Shown here: piece by piece, positions 28,435 to 38,388 of the stretch | How positions within the stretch are numbered: position 1 is the stretch's first letter | Layout: each line of letters starts with the position of its first letter | Assembly: GCA_943788695.1 (NCBI GenBank) | Contig: CALSRG010000003.1 | Location: 24,001 to 88,000, forward strand | Length of the DNA stretch: 64,000 bases | Reading direction: 5' to 3' | From: an uncultured Flavobacteriaceae bacterium | Lineage (GTDB): Bacteria > Bacteroidota > Bacteroidia > Flavobacteriales > Flavobacteriaceae | Made by a program: the position numbers and the translations under genes | Notes under the pieces: model-generated | Databases searched by the model: none | What the model was told of the DNA's origin: nothing | What the model saw: the letters and a program-made list of their open reading frames with translations, nothing else

Positions 28435-29535
28435 TCAAGATCGAACATCAAGCCGGTCTCTTAAAGCACTACCCAAGACCATAAATGCCATGACCAGAAT
28501 CATGATGCAAATTCCAGGAACAACTGCCAAATAGGCTTTTCCTAGTGCAATATAGTTGTAGTGATCCTTAATCATGCTTCCCCAAACTAGCACTTGGTGG
28601 TTGTGCGCCAATGCCTAAAAAACTCAATCCACTTTCTATTAGTATCGCAGAAAGCAAAATTGGCAGCAGCTATAACTATGACTGGCGCCATGATATTAGG
28701 TAAAATGTGTTTTTGTGATAATTCTAAAATTTGTAAATCCGAGTGCTCTTAACTGCAGTTACATAGGGCATGGTTTTAACACTAATAATTTGACCTCTAA
28801 CAACCCGAGCAACTTCGACCCACATGGTTAGTCCAACCGCAATAAAAACCTGCCAATAGCCTTTGCCTAATGCCAAAGTGATTGCAATGACAAGCAGTAG
28901 TGTGGGGATTGACCAAGTGACGTTTATGATCCAGCTAATCAACACATCGACTTTCCCTCCAAAATATCCAGCCAAACTACCCATAAGAATCCCAATAATT
29001 TAAGGATATCAGAACTGCGACAAAACCAATTGAGAAAGAGAGTCGTGTTCCTATAATAATGCGACTTAACAAATCTCTACCGTAGGTGTCTGTTCCTAAA
29101 ATAAAAGTTCTTTCGGATATGAGATCATTTTGCGTTTTCAGTTTTATAGGTGCTTAGTTCTATGGTTATTGGTGGGGGTACACCGCCATCAATTTGGAAG
29201 GGATGGTATGTTAACTTGTTCTCGGTTTGACTAAAATGTGATATAGGTATTTCTTGATATTGTGCTTTATCGCCAAAAAAAAGAGTACTGAATGAATTGC
29301 TATGTGTCATGTCTGGAAGCGGCAAATTCAGCATGGTCACAGTGAAGCCTGGTTGTTGCGAATGAATCGACAAATGCATTAGATTAGCGTCTGTGGTAGA
29401 GTCTGGTGCCAATAGATAGGCAAACACACTTACGATAGCCGCAATGCCGATTATTATAAAACTAACAAATCCCCATATATTAAGACCAAAAAAACGGCGT
29501 GACGCTTTTATTAAAGTATCATCGCTCACGCCCAT
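28435..29535 (-). pseudogene. Oligopeptide/dipeptide ABC transporter permease (DppC/OppC type) with six frameshifts
   Basis: Inner-membrane permease of a peptide ABC importer. The first 135 codons are intact (one membrane helix, then the flavobacterial periplasmic insert LMHLSIHSQQPGF). Six single-base insertions follow, each repaired by dropping one base: near 29128-29131, 28999-29001, 28746-28750, 28710-28714, 28651-28653 and 28584-28586. The repaired frame reads ILGTDTYGRDLLSRIIIGTR, IIGILMGSLAGYFGGKVD, the EVARVVRGQ coupling region, ALGFTNFRIITKHILPNIMA, ESGLSFLGIGAQPP and a final ALRDRLDVRS, giving 364 residues, the normal length. Its ATG overlaps the protease stop (TAATG). No partner permease or ATPase is next to it. 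Confidence 0.88.
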
Positions 29536-31652
29536 TAGTTTTTAATTGCAGTTAGACTTTTCTTGTTAATATTTTGGCTAACACGCAAGTCGGTAAGTAC
29601 GTTTAAAGCCTCTTCAACGTAAAGATCTTTCTTCAAATTTTGATGCCAACGTTCGCGTTTCTCTTTTAAAATCGAATCTTGTTTTATAACCTCTAACTCG
29701 TAAGGCAACGAAGCGAATTGAAGCTGATTTTCGTAATCAGATAATTGATCAAATCGTTTGATTTCCATCTCATTACTCTCTTGTTCTTTTTTAAATTCTT
29801 GATAATTTAATGATGTAGAAACGTCGTCTCTATTGTCTTTAATCCACTCAGCATTTTCTTTTATCAGTTGGAAAAGAGGATTGTTTTCAATTCTATTTTT
29901 ACTGTTGGTAATCACATAGGTGTAGTCTAATTCACCACTCCATAAGGTGTAATCAGCTGGTGTGATTTCATCCCATGGTAGTGGGTTCTCAAGATCACGT
30001 TCGCCCACATCTATAAAGGAATATCGATCGGGAATTACAATATCACTATTTACCCCTTTCAATTGGGTAGATCCTCCGTTGATTCTGTAAAATTTTTGGG
30101 TGGTGAAAGCCAAAGCACCAATATCTCCGAGGGTATTGTTGCGCACCATTCGATTAAGGTCAAATACATTTTGAACCGTTCCTTTACCATAAGTTTGCGG
30201 ACTTCCAATAATAATACCTCTTTTGTAATCTTGAATTGCAGCAGCAAAAATTTCAGAAGCTGATGCTGAAAGCTCATTAACCATAACTACTAAAGGTCCA
30301 TCCCAAGTGACACTTGGATCGTTGTCTTTTTTCTGTTCGGGTTTTTGACCTGTAGAACGAACTTGAACCACTGGCCCCTTTTCTATGAACAAACCAGTCA
30401 TCTCCACTACAGTAGGAAGGGACCCTCCGCCATTGCCACGCAAGTCTATAATAATACCTTCTACACCCTCTGCTTTAAGGCGCTCTATTTCCCGTTTGAC
30501 ATCGGTCGCGGCATTGCGCTCTTTGTAATTATCAAAATCGACATAAAATTTTGGAAGGTCAATCAATCCATATCGACTACCATTTTTCTCCACGACTGAC
30601 GATTTTACATAGACTTCTTCTAGCTCCACGATATCCCTTGTGATTTTGAGGTCTTCAATGGTGCCATCTACTTTTTTTAGGGTCAGGATGACATCAGTTC
30701 CTTTGGGCCCTTTTATGAGTTTTACCGCTTCATCGGTACGCATACCAACTATGCTAATAGCTTCTTTTTCATTGGATTGGCGAACTTTTAAGATGATATC
30801 GCCAACTTCCAGTTTGTTTTGTCGCCAAGCGGGCCCTCCCGAAATGATCTCATTTACCGAAATATGATCCATACGTTTTTGTAAGCGCGCACCTATACCT
30901 TCAAAGTTTCCAGACATATCAGTGTCAAATCGGTCTTTGGTAGCAGGAGAAAGATAATAGGTGTGCGGATCAAATTCTTCTACTATGGCATTGACATAAG
31001 TGTCAAACCAATCTCTACGTTCTCTATCATCCATAAAATCAAAAAACTCATCCATTGATTTCATCGTCTCTTCACGAGCTTCAATTTCCAATTCTCGTTC
31101 CGATTTCTTTTTTTCGGCATTTTCATTTTCTTCGACTAAGTCGTGATAGTTGAGCATGCTCGACAATTTCAATTGTTGTCGCCAACGATCCTCAAGTTCT
31201 TTTTTACTGTTAGTAAAGTCAATATTTTCGATGTCGCTAGAATAGGCTTCGTTCAAGCTGTAGTCAAAAGGTTTTGACAGAATTTCTTTATAAAATAATT
31301 GGGCTTCTTTTAGTCGTTTTGATAAAATTTCGACCGATGTATTGAAAAAATTGAGTTCATAGGCCCTAAGTTCATCATCAAGTTCAAATCGATACACCTC
31401 AAAAGCTGCCATGTCAGCATCATATAAATAACGTTTATATGGATCAATTTGAGCGATGTATCTCTCAAAAATGCTTTCTGAAAAATCATCATCAAAATCT
31501 TTTGGATCGACATGTCCTTCTTCAAGGACATAGGAAATAACCTGCAAGAGTAGCTTGTCCTTATCTGGATTTTCAAATGAATTTGATGTTAAATTACATG
31601 AAGCAAAGGCTAGTAGGAATGATAATAACATCAAGTTAAGAGGAGTCTTCAT
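29535..31652 (-). CDS. prc: C-terminal processing protease (tail-specific protease, S41), lipoprotein
   Basis: Periplasmic serine protease of 705 residues that degrades or trims proteins from the C-terminus. It has a lipoprotein signal peptide with lipobox AFASC (Cys19), a Tsp N-terminal helical region (about 30-230), a PDZ domain (about 250-340, FEGIGARLQK start) and the S41 catalytic domain with NELSASASEIFA and the lysine in YGKGTVQ. The C-terminal DUF3340-like helical region (to 705) matches E. coli Prc architecture. The start at 31652 is the only one that keeps the signal peptide. The ABC permease follows with a 1-base overlap. Confidence 0.93.
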   Translation of the reverse strand: MKTPLNLMLLSFLLAFASCNLTSNSFENPDKDKLLLQVISYVLEEGHVDPKDFDDDFSESIFERYIAQIDPYKRYLYDADMAAFEVYRFELDDELRAYELNFFNTSVEILSKRLKEAQLFYKEILSKPFDYSLNEAYSSDIENIDFTNSKKELEDRWRQQLKLSSMLNYHDLVEENENAEKKKSERELEIEAREETMKSMDEFFDFMDDRERRDWFDTYVNAIVEEFDPHTYYLSPATKDRFDTDMSGNFEGIGARLQKRMDHISVNEIISGGPAWRQNKLEVGDIILKVRQSNEKEAISIVGMRTDEAVKLIKGPKGTDVILTLKKVDGTIEDLKITRDIVELEEVYVKSSVVEKNGSRYGLIDLPKFYVDFDNYKERNAATDVKREIERLKAEGVEGIIIDLRGNGGGSLPTVVEMTGLFIEKGPVVQVRSTGQKPEQKKDNDPSVTWDGPLVVMVNELSASASEIFAAAIQDYKRGIIIGSPQTYGKGTVQNVFDLNRMVRNNTLGDIGALAFTTQKFYRINGGSTQLKGVNSDIVIPDRYSFIDVGERDLENPLPWDEITPADYTLWSGELDYTYVITNSKNRIENNPLFQLIKENAEWIKDNRDDVSTSLNYQEFKKEQESNEMEIKRFDQLSDYENQLQFASLPYELEVIKQDSILKEKRERWHQNLKKDLYVEEALNVLTDLRVSQNINKKSLTAIKN

Positions 31653-31832
31653 AGAATCGATTTCTTTGGTCTAAATAGGTATTTTTTTCAGCTCATTAAA
31701 ATTAATTTTAGCAATGATTGAGCCATTTGATTTAATAGTTCGAAAATAAATAATAAACTATCTTAATTTACTTTAATCTTTACTAAACTTTTGTTAAAAG
31801 CCCTAAGATACAAATCCACCATCAATTTTACC

Positions 31833-31840
31833 TATTTTTG
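31833..31840 (+). promoter_or_regulatory. -7 box (TATTTTTG) for surE-lpxB-comEC
   Basis: Exact TAnnTTTG, 17 bases before ATG 31858; it overlaps the upstream in-frame GTG at 31840 and so rules that start out. Confidence 0.55.
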
Positions 31841-31857
31841 TGTTTCAAGAAAAAACG

Positions 31858-32628
31858 ATGTCTAAAAAACCTTTAATTTTAATAACTAATGATGATGGCA
31901 TTACTGCGCCGGGTATACGGGCATTAATTGGTTTTATGAAAGAATTGGGTGATGTGGTTGTTGTTGCGCCTGATAGTCCTCAAAGCGGCATGGGACATGC
32001 TATTACAGTTGATAATACACTGTATGTGCGTCGTGAGGAAATTGATGAGGGTTCACAAGTCGAATATAGTACATCAGGTACCCCTGCCGATTGTGTTAAG
32101 TTGGCTAAGCACGAAATTTTAGACCGCACGCCTGATTTGTGTGTCTCTGGGATCAATCATGGGAGCAACGCATCGATTAATGTGTTGTACTCTGGGACTA
32201 TGAGTGCTGCTATTGAGGCGAGTATTGAAGAAATCCCTGCTATTGGATTTTCATTGTGCGACTTTAGCTGGAAGGCCGATTTTTCTGTCTTAGGTAGCTA
32301 TATCAAAACCATAGCAAAAAGCGTTTTGAAAAATGGCTTGCCAACGGGCACAGCTTTGAATGTAAATTTCCCAATTTCTCCGATCAAAGGGATGAAGGTA
32401 TGCAGACAAGCTAAAGCAAATTGGATTGAAAAATTTGATAAACGAAAGAGTCCAATGGGTCGGGACTATTATTGGTTAACTGGAGAATTTGTAAATTTCG
32501 ATGAAGGTCAAGACACAGACCAGTGGGCTTTGGACCATGGTTTTGTATCTATAGTGCCTATTCATTTTGACATGACTCACTATAAAGCGCTTGAGCAGCT
32601 CAATCATTTAAATAGCAACAATGAATAA
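31858..32628 (+). CDS. surE: 5'/3'-nucleotidase SurE
   Basis: Metal-dependent nucleoside-monophosphate phosphatase important in stationary phase. From ATG 31858 it has 256 residues and opens MSKKPLILITNDDGITAPGI, with the metal motif NDDG at 11-14. PDSPQSGMGHAIT and VSGINHGSNASINVLYSGT carry the other metal and phosphate ligands. It is first of a unit with a small membrane protein, lpxB and comEC, and overlaps the next gene by 8 bases. Confidence 0.96.
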   Translation: MSKKPLILITNDDGITAPGIRALIGFMKELGDVVVVAPDSPQSGMGHAITVDNTLYVRREEIDEGSQVEYSTSGTPADCVKLAKHEILDRTPDLCVSGINHGSNASINVLYSGTMSAAIEASIEEIPAIGFSLCDFSWKADFSVLGSYIKTIAKSVLKNGLPTGTALNVNFPISPIKGMKVCRQAKANWIEKFDKRKSPMGRDYYWLTGEFVNFDEGQDTDQWALDHGFVSIVPIHFDMTHYKALEQLNHLNSNNE

Positions 32629-32899
32629 ATCAGTTATAATTGGTTTTCTATTAGGTGCAGCAGCAAATATTTTGGGTGTTGTTTTGGCAGCCTTGATTTT
32701 AGGAAGTGGCACGGATGTCGTCTATACGTTAAAGGCAGCCATAGACCAAAATTTTATTGGCAAACTGATTAGTCTTGGAGCAGCTTTGAACTTATTTTTA
32801 TTTTTCTTTTTTATAAGAAAGCGTCGCGATGATCAGGCAAAAGGCGTTCTATTTTTTACCATTTTTGCAGCATTAGGAACGTTTTTATTAATGCTGTAA
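32621..32899 (+). CDS. Small membrane protein between surE and lpxB
   Basis: No named family recognised. It has 92 residues with three predicted membrane segments (about 4-27, 47-64, 74-92) and a basic cytoplasmic loop RKRRDDQ. A gene of this size and pattern often lies between surE and lpxB in flavobacteria, from general knowledge, which hints at an envelope role. It overlaps surE by 8 bases and ends 2 bases before lpxB. Confidence 0.8.
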   Translation: MNKSVIIGFLLGAAANILGVVLAALILGSGTDVVYTLKAAIDQNFIGKLISLGAALNLFLFFFFIRKRRDDQAKGVLFFTIFAALGTFLLML

Positions 32900-32901
32900 T
32901 C

Positions 32902-34017
32902 ATGAAATACTATTTGGTCGTTGGTGAAGCCTCGGGTGATTTACATGCATCAAATTTGATGCGCGCCTTACTTAAGAAAGATCCGAATGCTGAATTTCGA
33001 TTTTTTGGTGGTGATCGAATGCAATCCGTGGGAGGAACTTTGGTGAAACACTACCGCGAGTTGGCATTTATGGGATTTTGGGAGGTCATTAAAAATTTGA
33101 AAACCATCCTCAATAATTTATCTTTTTGTAAGTCGGATATCCAAGAATTTAATCCAAATGCAGTCATTTTTGTTGATTATCCTGGATTCAATTTAAGATT
33201 GGCAAAATGGGTTAAAATGAGAGGTTATCAAACACATTACTATATATCACCACAACTTTGGGCTTGGAAAGAAAGCCGCATTTCTATTGTCAAACGATGG
33301 GTTGACAAAATGTACGTCATCCTACCTTTCGAAAAGAAATTTTATAAAAATAAACATCAGTTTGAAGTTGATTTTGTAGGACATCCTTTGCTCGATGCAA
33401 TAGATTCAAACAGCATTGTGGATGCGTCAAACTTTAAAAAAAAATGGCACTTGGACGATCGTCCAATTATTGCTTTGCTTCCTGGTAGTCGCGGGCAAGA
33501 AATTAAAAAAATGCTTAACACTATGACTGCTTTGATACCTTCATTTTTAAATTATCAATTTGTGATTGCTGGTGCGCCAAGCCAACCTAAGGAAATTTAT
33601 TTACCATATATGACCTCGGACTCTATTGCGCTCGTTGAAAACAATACATATGATTTGCTCCAAGTGGCCTCCGTGGCTTTGGTTACATCTGGAACTGCAA
33701 CTTTAGAAACAGCTTTGTATAGAGTTCCTCAAGTCGTATGTTATAAAAGCAGTAAGTTTTCTTATTGGATTGCCCGAATTTTGGTTAAACACCTGAAATA
33801 TATCTCATTGGTCAATTTAGTCCTCGACCGACCTGCGGTCAAAGAGCTGATACAAGATGAGTTTACAGTATCAAATTTAGCCGATGAATTGAAATTAATA
33901 TTGACCCCCGAATCTCAATCTATTATTTTGGAAGACTATAATGAATTGACCAAGTTGCTCGGTGGATCAGGGGCCAGTGTCAAGACAGCTGATCTCATAT
34001 ATAATGCCTTGAATTAA
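32902..34017 (+). CDS. lpxB: Lipid-A-disaccharide synthase
   Basis: GT19 glycosyltransferase that joins UDP-diacylglucosamine and lipid X to form the lipid A disaccharide at the inner membrane. The 371-residue length is normal. The opening YYLVVGEASGDLHASNLMRA, the VDYPGFNLRLAK motif, YISPQLWAWKESRI and ALLPGSRGQEIKKM are all LpxB hallmarks. It lies 2 bases after the small membrane protein; comEC starts 32 bases downstream. Confidence 0.96.
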   Translation: MKYYLVVGEASGDLHASNLMRALLKKDPNAEFRFFGGDRMQSVGGTLVKHYRELAFMGFWEVIKNLKTILNNLSFCKSDIQEFNPNAVIFVDYPGFNLRLAKWVKMRGYQTHYYISPQLWAWKESRISIVKRWVDKMYVILPFEKKFYKNKHQFEVDFVGHPLLDAIDSNSIVDASNFKKKWHLDDRPIIALLPGSRGQEIKKMLNTMTALIPSFLNYQFVIAGAPSQPKEIYLPYMTSDSIALVENNTYDLLQVASVALVTSGTATLETALYRVPQVVCYKSSKFSYWIARILVKHLKYISLVNLVLDRPAVKELIQDEFTVSNLADELKLILTPESQSIILEDYNELTKLLGGSGASVKTADLIYNALN

Positions 34018-34049
34018 TTCTTACACCCCCAATCTCAGTTACCTACTAA

Positions 34050-36068
34050 GTGCCTTTTTTTAATACTACATTACTTAAGTTACTGATCCTTCTTATTCTA
34101 GGGATCATTGGTTCTTTTTCAGGCCTTTTATCCTTACTAACATCCTATCATCTTTTGGGTGTAGTTTTTGTCTTGACCGTCATTTTTCACCTGTTTTTTA
34201 AGTATATTTTTTTGACAGATTGGCTGGTTGGTTTGATGGTGTTTTGTTTAGGATACAGTTTAGCCATGACGCATAATCATAAGGCTTATAATCAGCACTA
34301 CACCAACCAATCCATCATAGAAATCGTAAAATACGATACCCTAGTTATTCGGATTAGAGAAATTCAAAAACCCACTTGGTCAAACCGATATATTGTTGAC
34401 ATAGAGCAATATAATTCTAAAACATCTTTTGGCAAACTAATGATGTATACCCCATTAGAAATTTCCTTTAATGTGGATGACAGATTGCTTACGATTGTAG
34501 ACTTTCGAGCTATTGATAAGCCACGAAATCCATATCAATTTAATTATCACAACTACCTCAAACATCGAAATGTTTATGCTTCAATAAGTCTTACAGATAC
34601 CAATTTTAAGAGATTATCATCTGCCAATACCATATATGGCTACGCCGATAAAGTACGGCAATATGTCATGGAATTGATGTGTCCATGGGATATAAACCAC
34701 ACCGCAATGTCTATTTTCGAAGCCTTAGTTTTAGGACAACGGCAAGATATTTCTGATGATTTAAAAGACACATTTGAAAGGGCTGGGGTGGTTCACATTT
34801 TGGCCATTTAGGGATTGCACATTGGGATCATATTACTATTTCTTCGGTGGCTTTTTAGGCCACTTCATCGATTGCCAAAGGGCCGAATCATCAGTGCCGT
34901 TTTCATAGTCTTGATGCTTTGGAGTTTCGCCATCGTTTCAGGATTATCGCCGTCAGTCATTCATGCTGTGGGTATGTTTACCTTAGTCGCACTGAGCCTT
35001 TTATTTAGAAGAAGATCCAAATTGATTAATACCATTTTAGCAGCGGCTTTTTTATCATTATTGATTGATCCCAATATGCTATTCGAAGTGGGGTTTCAAT
35101 TGAGTTATGCGGCAGTGTTGTCTATCGCTATTCTTGCACCTTGGTTGCAATCCATGTGGTGTGCTAAGCACAAATTATTGATCTGGTTTAGGGATACGAT
35201 ATCAGTAACTTTAGCTGCTCAAATTGGTGTGTTGCCCATATCCTTGTTTTATTTCCATCAATTTCCTGGGTTGTTTTTAGTGGCTAATATCGTTTTGATC
35301 CCCTTGGTGACCTTTATACTATTTTTTTCATTTGTAATGGTTTTGTTTGCGAATATAAAATTTTACCATTTCAAAATCGCTTTAGCCTATGAGTGGTGTA
35401 TTGAATTAATGACGGGTTGGGTGTCAAAAATTGCTCAATTTGATTATTTTTTCACAGATCGTATTTCTTTTGGATGGCTAGAATTGTGCATATCTTATGG
35501 TTTTCTTTTTTTATTTGGATGGTTACACACCAAACCTACTGCAAAGCGGATTCAAGTTATATTGATTACTATCTCCGGTTTGTTGGTTGTGAGTATATAC
35601 TCAAAACTTCAATTACGTCCATCAGAGTTAATTATTTTTCATAAAACACGGCATACCATCATTGGGATTAATAATGGTCAAAGAATAACGCTATATCATG
35701 ATATGAATCCTGATGACATAATAGATGAGCGCCTTGTGTCCGATTATGAAACGGGATCTGGAATCAAAACCATTAAACCACTTCCAAAACAAAATCTATT
35801 TGAGTTTAATGGAAAACTGTGGCTCGTACTTGATTCGATGGGTATAAATGGCGCCCCGAACTTTGAGGTGAACGGGATGGTTATTACTCAAAGTCCACGT
35901 ATTCATATGGATAGATGGCTTGATAGTCTTCAACCCAAAATTGTGATTGCCGACGGAAGTAATTATAAGTCTTTTTTAGACCGTTGGGAAGCCAGTTGTC
36001 GTCAGAAAGGTGTTGAATTTCATAGAACAGATACTCAAGGAGCCTACATCGAAATTGTTAAACCCTAA
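34050..36068 (+). pseudogene. comEC: ComEC/Rec2 DNA-uptake channel, interrupted by one in-frame TAG
   Basis: Inner-membrane channel for single-stranded DNA in natural transformation. The reading frame is continuous from GTG 34050 (a TAA lies just upstream) to TAA 36068, 671 sense codons, except for one TAG at 34809-34811. The flanks read VVHILAI-stop-GLHIGIILLF; the family has HxxAISGLH, so the stop replaces the conserved Ser (a TCG to TAG change would suffice). The N-terminal DUF4131 region, the multi-helix competence domain and the C-terminal tail (no metallo-beta-lactamase domain, as usual in Bacteroidota) are otherwise complete. Its stop overlaps the thioredoxin gene in CTAA. Confidence 0.9.
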
Positions 36069-36613
36069 TTGCTAAAAGATGATTTAAAGTTGTCAGAATA
36101 GACTTTAAACTCTGCTTGAGTGGTTATCGACTTAAAAGTATTATCTTTAAAAAGCTTCAAATACAATTCAAGTTGTTGTGGGGTTCGATAGCCTACCAAA
36201 GGTGTTATGAAATCGGCATTCTCATCAAGAAACACCATGGTTGGATAGCCAGTAACTCTAAAATATGACGTCAATTGGTGTTGACCATTTCTTGATTTAG
36301 CGCGACTTGGATTATAATTTGGATTGGAGTAAACGGTGCCTTTAAAGTTTACCTTATCGTTACCTTCGGCATTGAACTTAACAGCGTAATAGTGTTTGTT
36401 GATATAGGCGATCACATCTGCATTTCCAAAAGTGTTTTTATCCAGCATCTTACATGGACCGCACCAAACGGTGTACATGTCCATGATAATCTTTTTGGGC
36501 TGTTTTTTTTGCAAGGCAACGGCTTGCTCCAGACTCACCCAGTTGATTTCCTGTGCTTTAACCGAATTGAAAGCAAATAAAATACTAAATAACCATATCG
36601 ATCTTAACATCAT
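36065..36613 (-). CDS. Secreted thioredoxin-family protein
   Basis: A 182-residue periplasmic protein with a 20-residue signal peptide (ending VKA) and a thioredoxin fold. The redox motif WCGPC has Cys51 and Cys54, and the cis-proline strand is GYPTMVFLD. It resembles DsbD-gamma/thioredoxin_7-like proteins that act on envelope disulfides. It is last in the minus-strand run peptidase-POT-POT-thioredoxin, starting 20 bases after the second transporter. Its stop overlaps that of comEC by 4 bases. Confidence 0.87.
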   Translation of the reverse strand: MMLRSIWLFSILFAFNSVKAQEINWVSLEQAVALQKKQPKKIIMDMYTVWCGPCKMLDKNTFGNADVIAYINKHYYAVKFNAEGNDKVNFKGTVYSNPNYNPSRAKSRNGQHQLTSYFRVTGYPTMVFLDENADFITPLVGYRTPQQLELYLKLFKDNTFKSITTQAEFKVYSDNFKSSFSN

Positions 36614-36633
36614 TCTTTATCTATTTTATTGAA

Positions 36634-38379
36634 TTAACGCACACCGTGCATCAGTTTTTTTACTATTGGATACATCAAAACGGAAAGCACACCAAGTCCA
36701 ACTGCAATTGCAGTGAGTAGCCAAAAGAAATAACTCAATCCTTCTGTTTTGGCAATGGCCTCCGATGATTCTCCGAATAATCCTGCCAATTTCATACCGA
36801 TCGCAACCGCCAAATACCAAACGCCAAACATCATTGCTATCATGCGTCCAGGTACTAATTTACTGACATAAGAGAGTGCAACAGGCGAAATGCAAAGTTC
36901 TCCCATCGTGTGAAAGAAATAAACTAAAATTAACCAAATCATACTCACTGATGCTGTTTTTGCACCTACTGGAATAGACGATGATCCAATTGCAACGCAA
37001 GCCATACCAATACCTAAAAGGGTCATGCCAATACCGTATTTCATATTAGCATTAGGGTTGTATTTGCTCTCCCACCATTTTGAAAACAAAGGTGCCAAAC
37101 CAATGATAAATAATGAATTTAATACACCAAACCAAGATGCTGGTACTTCAGCTATATCTTTTTTAAACTCTGTGTTGAGCATCCATATAGCTATACCCCA
37201 AATGATAACGAAACTGGTCGCTAAAATAATATTTGAAACACCATATTTTTTAAATGTTTTTTTGAATAATAGACCAAGCACCCAAGTTATTATCCCTAAC
37301 GGGATGATTGTCATCAGTGAGTTCACAATTTTGAACGTAAATGCCGAGTTGCCCTCTAGCACTCGCTGGGTATAATCACGTGCAAAAATGGTCAATGAAC
37401 TTGGAGCTTGTTCGAATATAGCCCAAAAGAAAATGGTCACAAAAGCAAAAAAGATTACAGCCATCATGCGGTCGCGCGTGATTTTATCATAACGCGGTAA
37501 TCTCAATAGTAACAGAAAAATGAAAAGACCCAAGGCAGTTAGGATCGCAACATTCGACCCATCCATACCAAACAGATTAAAATTAAAAACATTGTAAACC
37601 CCTTCCGAGATTTTTGACACTGGATCGTTAAATATCCAGGCCAGTCCTAATAAAGCGGCTATGGCAATAAGTCCAAGATGAAGTTTTGTAAACGGATTCA
37701 GTTTGGCATCACCAACGGCGGTATCATCAGTCTGTTCTGCTTTTAATGGTTTAAGTCCAATCTCCCCAAAGATTCCTTGAGCCATCCAAAACTGTAGCAA
37801 GCCGAAAAGCATAAAAATACCGGCTACTCCAAAACCCCAAGACCAACCTACAGTCTCACCCAAGTAACCACATAATAAAATTCCTAAAAAGGCTCCTGCA
37901 TTCACACCCATATAAAAAATAGTGTAAGCACCGTCTTTTTTCTCGGGTTTAGTCACGTACATTTCCGAAATTATGGAAGTCATATTAGGTTTAAAAAATC
38001 CACTTCCAAAGACCAAGAGCGTCAAACCTAAATAAATAAAAAATTCAGATTCGAGGGCCATCGAAGCATGTCCTAAGGTCATGAGTAAGGCACCTAAAAG
38101 CACGGCATAACGAAAACCGATGATTTTATCAGCAAAATAACCTCCTAAAAGTGTCGACAAATAAACCAGCGAGGTATAGGTGCCGAAAATCGCAAAAGCA
38201 TGCTCTCTGGGCCATCCCCATCCACCGTCGAGTAAGGATGCAGTAAAAAACATAACTAAAAGTGATCGCATACCGTAATATGAAAAACGCTCCCACATTT
38301 CGGTAAAAAAGAGTACAAAAAGCCCTGCTGGATGTCCTAGTACTTTGTCTTTAAATAAACTTTCGATATTTGTAGTCAT
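36634..38379 (-). CDS. POT-family proton-coupled oligopeptide transporter (copy 1)
   Basis: Major-facilitator peptide importer of 581 residues with 12-14 membrane helices. The POT signature EMWERFSYYGM lies about residues 27-37 (ExxERFxYYG), and FYMGVNAGAFLG is the second family motif, near residue 155. The C-terminus ends KKLMHGVR. It is a paralogue of the neighbouring copy 2, sharing GHPAGLF-LFFTEMWERFS at the N-terminus. Ten bases separate the two genes and both sit behind a DPP4-type peptidase, so di- and tripeptides are the likely cargo. Confidence 0.92.
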   Translation of the reverse strand: MTTNIESLFKDKVLGHPAGLFVLFFTEMWERFSYYGMRSLLVMFFTASLLDGGWGWPREHAFAIFGTYTSLVYLSTLLGGYFADKIIGFRYAVLLGALLMTLGHASMALESEFFIYLGLTLLVFGSGFFKPNMTSIISEMYVTKPEKKDGAYTIFYMGVNAGAFLGILLCGYLGETVGWSWGFGVAGIFMLFGLLQFWMAQGIFGEIGLKPLKAEQTDDTAVGDAKLNPFTKLHLGLIAIAALLGLAWIFNDPVSKISEGVYNVFNFNLFGMDGSNVAILTALGLFIFLLLLRLPRYDKITRDRMMAVIFFAFVTIFFWAIFEQAPSSLTIFARDYTQRVLEGNSAFTFKIVNSLMTIIPLGIITWVLGLLFKKTFKKYGVSNIILATSFVIIWGIAIWMLNTEFKKDIAEVPASWFGVLNSLFIIGLAPLFSKWWESKYNPNANMKYGIGMTLLGIGMACVAIGSSSIPVGAKTASVSMIWLILVYFFHTMGELCISPVALSYVSKLVPGRMIAMMFGVWYLAVAIGMKLAGLFGESSEAIAKTEGLSYFFWLLTAIAVGLGVLSVLMYPIVKKLMHGVR

Positions 38380-38388
38380 AATGATTGG

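Noticed and set aside
28724..28984. A separate small membrane-protein gene
   Set aside because: It is an internal piece of the frameshifted ABC permease.
24650..29131. Programmed +1 ribosomal frameshifting
   Set aside because: Nine sites in three unrelated genes, six in one gene, with no shared slippery motif or stimulatory structure; programmed events are not known to occur like this in bacteria.
34815..36068. Independent second gene starting at TTG 34815
   Set aside because: It is in the same frame as the upstream half and continues the ComEC motif directly after the stop codon.
37025..37375. 116-codon plus-strand frame inside the POT gene
   Set aside because: Antisense shadow of a conserved membrane protein; no promoter box or family match.
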